NCBI GenBank assembly: GCA_941918925.1
Contig: OW799237.1
Coordinates: 73,977,126 to 74,041,125, forward strand
Source: Phyto melanocephala
Taxonomy: Eukaryota; Arthropoda; Insecta; Diptera; Rhinophoridae
Length of the DNA: 64,000 nt
Reading direction: 5' to 3'
Shown here: positions 58,898 to 64,000 of the stretch, piece by piece
How the letters are laid out: each line of letters starts with the position of its first letter
How positions within the stretch are numbered: the stretch's first letter is position 1
Position numbers and translations under genes: made by a program
The notes under the pieces: generated by a model
What the model was told of the DNA's origin: nothing
Seen by the model: only the letters and a program-made list of their open reading frames with translations
Database searches by the model: none

Positions 58898-60580
58898 AAC
58901 AAGTAAAAGCACTTTATTCGGCTGTGCTGAATCTTTGATACCCACCACCAATGTTACGTACTTTTATAGCTTAGGTTTTTTGCCAGCAATTTTTTGTTTC
59001 CCGAGAATGTGAGATTTATTTTTAAATATCCCGGGATCCCGCCGCAAAACAAATATAAAGTGAATTTGTTTTAAATTAATAAAAAACTTTTTATTAAAAA
59101 GCATAAAATAGTTTATAATGTAAAAGAAACACTTTAAAAATAATAAAAATTCATAAAGAAACTTGAATTTAAAATATATATTGAGTAAAAATATAGGTAC
59201 TTCAGCTATGAGATCAAAAACTAAAATCATTAGAATTCAATTTCAATATAAACAATATAAACATCTCCTTTCGAATCGAAGCCACCTTTTTTATTTCCCG
59301 GGATCCCGAAAAATAATCCCGGGAAATCGGGAAGATTAAATAACTCAAATTTCCGGGAAATAACCCTATTTAAAGCACAAAATGTATTTGTTTGTTATTA
59401 TCAGTAATCGCTATGCAATAACCTTTTATACTAAAATATGTATCACTTTCTTCGTATAACTTCGATATGCTAGTAAAATGTTTTCGTAAATTTAGTCTTT
59501 CAATGAAAGTCGGCGTTAAAGTAGGCGTGTTGAAGTTGTTTCTACTAATGAATGCAACTTAGATAATTCACTATAGTCTTTTATTATTCCAAAATCTTTA
59601 TTCATAGAGAAATTATATGAATTTGAGATAAACCGTTATATGGGAGGTGTGCGTAAAAGTGGGCGTGGCAGCTTAATTTTCTGGCACAGTAATGACATTG
59701 ACTAGGAGGATATCTGTAGCAAATTTACCCCTAATTTTGCCGGTTTTATGCGCTTTAAATTTCATTAACGGTAGATAACGAGAAAAGTGGGCGTAATAGT
59801 AGGAGTTCCGAAGTTATTTCTGCTAATGAATGCAACTTACATGTTTCAATATAGTCCTTTATTCTTCCAAAATCTTTATTCATGAAGAAATAATATAAAT
59901 TTTAGATAAAGCGTTATATGGGAGATGGGCGTAAAAGTGGGCATGTCACGTTTAGTTTTCGTTAGTACAAAGCCTTTGACCAAAAAGCAATGGTTGCAAA
60001 ATTTCAGAATCGTACATCTAATTTTGTCAGTTAAATTAGTTTTTAAATATACCGAAAAATACACTGTGCGTTATAAATTTTCGAACATTTTGATCAATAA
60101 CTTTTTTCCTAACACATAGATTTAAGCAATTTTTAAGTAAAAATAAAAAAAAAAAAATATTTTTACTAAGTAAATTTACATTCAAAATTTCATGACTCTA
60201 CGTTAATGAGTTTGAACACAATTGCATTTTATTTGGTGTTGGAATTAAATGTTGTTTTTGACCTACTCTTACATTACGGGCTATAACTCTCTTCCTAATA
60301 TTCCAATTTAGCCCATTTTCAATGCCAAACATGTGTATAAGAAATATTTAAGACCCCTAGCTTTTTCGGTGCGACCTCTATCGTGCTTTCAGTAGATGGA
60401 CAGATGAATGGACAAAGCTAGACCGTCATAAAATGAAACTCCGATTCAGAAAATATTTACTTCAAAAATAAAATATATACATACTTATGGTGTAAAATGT
60501 TTATGTCGATGTGTTACAAACGGAACGGAAACGGTATATTATGAATATACCCCCACTATTTTTTTGGGTTGTGGGTAAAA
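58898..60580 (-). repeat. Family B repeat, copy B8
   Basis: Tail hairpin ATTCGGCTGTGCTGAAT at 58916, head hairpin at 60545-60580. It has the two-unit arrangement of B2 (GTTATATGGGAGGTGTGCG at 59634 and GTTATATGGGAGATGGGCG at 59910) but no mariner at the B1/B2 site, so it shows the empty site. An unrelated insertion occupies about 58977-59370. Confidence 0.75.
58977..59370. other. Insertion with CCCGGGATCCCG palindromes
   Basis: GC-rich palindromic words (ATCCCGGGATCCCGCC at 59029, TTCCCGGGATCCCG at 59297, ATCCCGGGAAATCGGG near 59317, TTTCCGGGAAATAACCC near 59350) sit close to both edges of a 390-bp AT-rich insert in family B. Such subterminal motif clusters are typical of hAT non-autonomous elements, but no 8-bp duplication is clear to me. 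Confidence 0.5.
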
Positions 60581-60730
60581 CAAGGCTAAAAATAAATAAA
60601 TTAAAACTAAACAAAAACAGGACCAAGTTTTTAATAAAATAAATAATGTGATTATAGATCATATAAAGAGCATGGGTTGCTTAATCTACTACCTCGTTCA
60701 AAAAGTTAACGGAGCCAACTATAAAGAGCC

Positions 60731-60839
60731 GTATTTATAAAAAAATATTTTAGGTTTATTAAAGGCTTATTTGACAGATGTTGTAGAGAAATTTGTCAAG
60801 TAAGCCTTTGATAAACCTAAAATATGTTTTATGAATACA
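60731..60839. repeat. 46-bp-arm hairpin (foldback or MITE)
   Basis: GTATTTATAAAAAAATATTT and TAGGTTTATTAAAGGCTTAT to 60776 are inverted at 60794-60839 with about four differences and a 17-nt loop. It stands alone in otherwise plain sequence (60586-61005). The size resembles a precursor hairpin, but the same form is expected of a small foldback element. Confidence 0.65.
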
Positions 60840-61007
60840 ACAGAAAGTCTTAAGTGGGAAGGTTTCCAAAAAAATGGATTAATTTGTAAATACCAAGTAA
60901 TATGTCAATATTTTAATGCTTCATCAATTTGTACATTTGTTTAACGTATTTCTGAGAATTTTTGTATTGAACGTTTTAAGTTTGATTTAACTTAATATGT
61001 ACATGTA

Positions 61008-61358
61008 AAGGGTCCGCCATCTAACGTTTTTTTCAACTAGTGCTTATTTGGGGCGTATTGGGGCACAGAAAACCCGCACGCATACATTGAAAAGCCGATA
61101 CACCCAAAACGAGTCACTCTTTGGTGCGGATTTTGGTCCAGAGGCATAATTGGGCAATTTTTCTTCGAAAAGCAAGGAGTGGCCGTTACAGTCAATGGCA
61201 ATCGTTATCGTGCCTTGTTGAACGAATTTTTGTTTACAAAAATTTAAGAGGAGGATATTGGTAACATTTGGTTTCAACAGGACGGCACTACGTGCCACAC
61301 AGCCGAAGCTACACTTTTTTATAGCATTTAAAAAAAAAAGGTTATTTGGCGGACCCTT
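61008..61358 (+). mobile_element. Mariner derivative with AAGGGTCCGCCA ends
   Basis: AAGGGTCCGCCATCTAACG and its inverse (TTATTTGGCGGACCCTT) are flanked by TA (61006-61007, 61359-61360). It is 351 bp. It is the same family as 36713-37210 but with a different deletion: here the first-Asp part is gone and the region after it is kept, so two independent internal deletions are present. Confidence 0.8.
61050..61330 (+). pseudogene. Mariner transposase central segment
   Basis: Reads YWGTENPHAYIEKPIHPKRV, TLWCGFWSRGIIGQFFFEK, VAVTVNGNRYRALLNEFLF, a stop, then EEDIGNIWFQQDGTTCHTAE (second Asp). It overlaps the segment at 36828-37103 and extends it towards the second Asp. The first Asp and third Asp are missing. 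Confidence 0.7.
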
Positions 61359-61360
61359 TA

Positions 61361-62149
61361 TAAGTTTGTTTTACTAGCTCAGTATTTATTTAAAACAAAA
61401 AATATTCGAATATCAGTTTTGCTAAGTCATTTGCTAAACTGCTTAAATAATTATATTTTAACGAATTAGAAATGTATTTACATACATATTTCTCCTATGA
61501 GCCTGCTAATTTTAGTTTCTTTCAAATAGTGATTTTTTAATAAGTATTTTTACCAATGCATTATTATTAGGACATTACACGATTGTTTTATTATGTGGGA
61601 AATACAAATTGATTTTTTTTCCTCGCGTTAATATTACTTATTTGTTTTTAAAAATTATGTTACGCTAGATAAAATTTTATTTAATTACAACTGCGATTCT
61701 ATAATTTTATTTAAACGAATATTAACGAAAAAACTAATTATTTGCATTTTTGTTACTAGACTGAAGATCGTTTTGAATTTTACAACCAACTGAATAATAA
61801 TTGTAAATACCAAATACATACAAATAACGTGACAATTTTTTTTTTAATTCAACAATTTACGTGTTGTTTGAATGTACATACTATGTCTGTCAAAGGTCAT
61901 CAAGGTATGTACTTTAACTGAATTTAGTCAGAAGGGCAAATGAAGCTAGAGTTGTTATGCATACATAGTTCTTTTTTTAACCTCACATACAGAAACATAC
62001 ATATACATATACACATATATCTGTGTATGACATAAGCATGACGTACACAACATACTCAAAATGAATATAAAAATATATGTATATACAAATTTAACATGAC
62101 AACAAAACAATTTTAAATTGTTTCAATTAGATTTTAATATGAAAAAAAA
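61361..62149. other. AT-rich sequence with short CATA/TACA runs
   Basis: TACATA/CATATA simple repeats at 61985-62030. No coding or element signal. Confidence 0.5.
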
Positions 62150-62320
62150 CGACAAGAGTGGTATATTCGGTCGCGTCGAATCTGTTAATACCTTTCACTA
62201 TCATGTTCATCAGTTTAATGGCAATATCATAAGTTAGTCTAGATTTTAAATTTAATGTTATACGAAATTTTTCTTTATTATTGTTCGACACCGTGTTTTA
62301 CTGTATTTGACCCTTGAATC
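62150..62320 (-). repeat. Family A-long 3' fragment
   Basis: ACAAGAGTGGTATATTCGG, TCGCGTCGAATCTG and ACCTTTCACTATCATGTTCA match an A-long tail in minus orientation. It fades into unrecognised sequence after about 62320. Confidence 0.55.
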
Positions 62321-62507
62321 TGATAGTTTTTTTCAGACACCATGCTTGATATAAACTTTTTCTTAGTTTTCTGTATGCTACTGATCAAGCGTTTTCATTT
62401 GAAGTAAGTACATTTTGAAATATTAAATATGACACATACATAAACTTATATATCGAAATTTGGTAGTGAAGGCCAGCATGTTATTATATTTCGCTACTTA
62501 CATTCCT

Positions 62508-63625
62508 TTTATACCCGCCACCAAAAAAATGGTGCGGGTATATTCATTTTGTCATTTCGTTTGTAACACATCAAAATATCCATTCAAGACCCCGTAAACT
62601 ATATATTTTCTAAGTCCTGGTTTCATTTTATGACGATCTAGTTATGTCCGTCTGTCTGTCCGTCTAAAAATCTATGGGGCTAAAATTTTGCCAGAATCTA
62701 TCTTATAGACAAAGTTTGTTTGGTATTGAAAATGGTCTATATCGGAATATTAGGAAGAGAGTTATAGCTCGTAATGCAAGAGTTGGTAAAAAAAACATGT
62801 GTTTGCAACATCAAATAAAATGCATCGAGTCATAAAATTCCAAATGAATATTTCCTGAGTAAAAGAAGTATTTGTTCCTAAAAATTGCGAAATATATTTA
62901 TGCATTAGGAATGGAGTTATAGATAAAAATGTACGAAAATGTATACCGCACTGTGTATTATTCGGTATATTTAATATTAAAAACGTAATAAAACTAACAA
63001 AATTAGATGTATGATTCTGAAATTTTGCAAACATTGCTTTTTGGTCAACTTTGTACTTCTCAAATTCATATAATTTCTCTATTAATAAATATATTGGAAG
63101 AATAAAGGACTATATTAAATATCTAAGTAATATTTATTAGCAGAAACTACTTCGACGTCCATTTTTTACATAATTTACTGATAATAAAATTTAATAGCTC
63201 ATCAAACCTACAAAATTAGACGTATGACTATGAAATTTCGTTCGTATAGCTTCTTAGTCAATGTGATTGTTATATCAGAAAATAAAGATGACACGCCTAC
63301 TTTAACGCATACCTCCCATAAAACGCTTTATCCAAACTTATTTAATTTCTCTTTGGACAAAGTTTTTGAAAGAATTAAGGTCTATATTGAAATATCTCAG
63401 TTTTATGTATTAAATATATTGACAAGCCTACTTTAACGCCCACTCTCATCGAAAGACTAAATTTACGAAAAGATTTTACTAGCATATCGAAGTTTTACAA
63501 AGAAAGTGGTACATATTTTAGTATAAGGAGATTATTCCATTACAGTTAACAATAAAATAATAAATTTTGTGCTTTAAACGTATATAAAATTAGTGGTGGG
63601 TATAAAAAATTTGGCATGTGAGACA
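62508..63625 (+). repeat. Family B repeat, copy B9
   Basis: The head TATACCCGCCACCAAAAAAA with ATGGTGCGGGTATA, the TGTCCGTCTGTCTGTCCGT block at 62646, the B body (TGACACGCCTACTTTAACG at 63290) and GTGGTGGGTATAAAAAATTT at 63593 are present. The terminal hairpin is lost. The block near 63490 is an empty version of the B1/B2 mariner site. Confidence 0.7.
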
Positions 63626-63639
63626 TGTGAGGTAAAACA

Positions 63640-63830
63640 GTTCTGGGGGCTATTGGACCCCAATAAGGGGGAGTTATTCTTAAACATGATTTCAACCTAA
63701 ACACACAGAAAAACATAGTTCAATCGACTCCCCTAGTCATAAGCTTTTAGAATATTGAATATTGTAGATATTACAAATGGTATGACAAACTAACATATAC
63801 CCTTTGGCACGTCACTGGTGAAGGAAATGA
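63640..63830 (-). repeat. Family A head fragment
   Basis: Reads TTTCAACCTAAACACACAG, GACTCCCCTAGTCATAAGC, ATTACAAATGGTATGACAAA and CATATACCCTTTGGCACGTC, ACTGGTGAAGG, an A head on the minus strand. The body and tail are absent. Nothing else is seen to the end of the window. Confidence 0.6.
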
Positions 63831-64000
63831 TAATGTGAAATTTTTGTTTTTGTTATTTAGTGTATTGTTAATAGTTTGTCGCATAGAATAATTTAAAATG
63901 CAATTTTCTTTTAAATAGTTTTAAATAAGTAGTAAACGTATTTTACAAATAGTTTAACTATAGTTGAAACAAAAATTTATTGTTTGATTTGCACCATTAA

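Overview
The window is a 64 kb piece of a very AT-rich animal genome and, as far as I can read it, contains no intact host gene, no tRNA or rRNA gene and no prokaryotic feature. Long A/T runs, short GT-AG introns, Tc1/mariner (DD41D), hAT, pogo-like, CMC-like and Helitron-type elements, and two abundant interspersed families resembling the Drosophila DINE-1/INE-1 type all point to a higher fly (Diptera, Brachycera). The species cannot be named from sequence alone; a calyptrate fly is a guess. The absence of host genes fits intergenic, intronic or heterochromatic DNA.

The dominant component is two families with a common plan, here called A and B. Each forward copy begins with TATACCC followed by a short hairpin (A: TATACCCTTCACCTGTGGTG; B: TATACCCACCACCAAAAAAA). 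A conserved stretch follows, containing GACCCCATAAAGTATATAT and repeats of CCGTCTGTCCGTCTG. Each ends in an inverted copy of the head, a small hairpin (ATTCGGCACGGCCGAATATA) and CACTCTTACTTGTTTT. Inverted subterminal repeats, a 3' hairpin and insertion next to T or A runs match Helentron-associated elements (HINE/DINE-1); this assignment is an inference. Family A has two versions with the same head and tail but different middles: A-long (about 1 kb) and A-short (about 0.65 kb, with a tRNA-like motif and a long A/T tract). Family B has a body of degenerate units of about 290 bp, each with GTGGGCGTGGCA.

Layout: 1.35-2.4 kb A-long; 3.0-5.4 kb B with a mariner inside; 5.5-8.9 kb a CMC-like transposon with a broken, spliced transposase gene; 9.6-10.2 kb A-short; 11.0-14.9 kb B carrying a 2.4 kb long-inverted-repeat transposon with a frameshifted transposase; 15.3-17.8 kb an element with a small spliced open frame; 18.7-19.3 kb mariner relic; 20.6-21.6 kb A-long; 21.9-22.6 kb pogo-like MITE; 24.0-24.5 kb hAT MITE; 24.8-29.0 kb a nest of A, B, mariner and A; 31.1-32.0 kb a young mariner derivative whose 5' half is an inverted copy of its own 3' end; 32.7-34.3 kb a hAT element with a foldback MITE inside; 35.6-36.3 kb a Helitron; 36.6-38.1 kb A-long with a mariner; 39.9-41.3 kb B with a mariner; 41.6-43.7 kb two A-short copies; 45.0-45.7 kb hAT MITE; 45.8-48.1 kb Helitron minisatellite fused to B; 48.1-51.6 kb three A copies; 52.1-54.5 kb B fragments and a mariner 3' half; 55.5-57.3 kb a MITE and an interrupted A; 58.9-60.6 kb B; 61.0-61.4 kb mariner; 62.2-63.8 kb A and B fragments.

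No gene here works with another. Every recognisable coding stretch is a transposase remnant or a small frame inside a transposon. The value of the window is in the record of nesting and rearrangement, above all the mariner at 31107-32025, the mariner that has spread as a passenger inside family B, and the shared architecture of A, B and the Helitrons. I found no convincing undescribed functional system.
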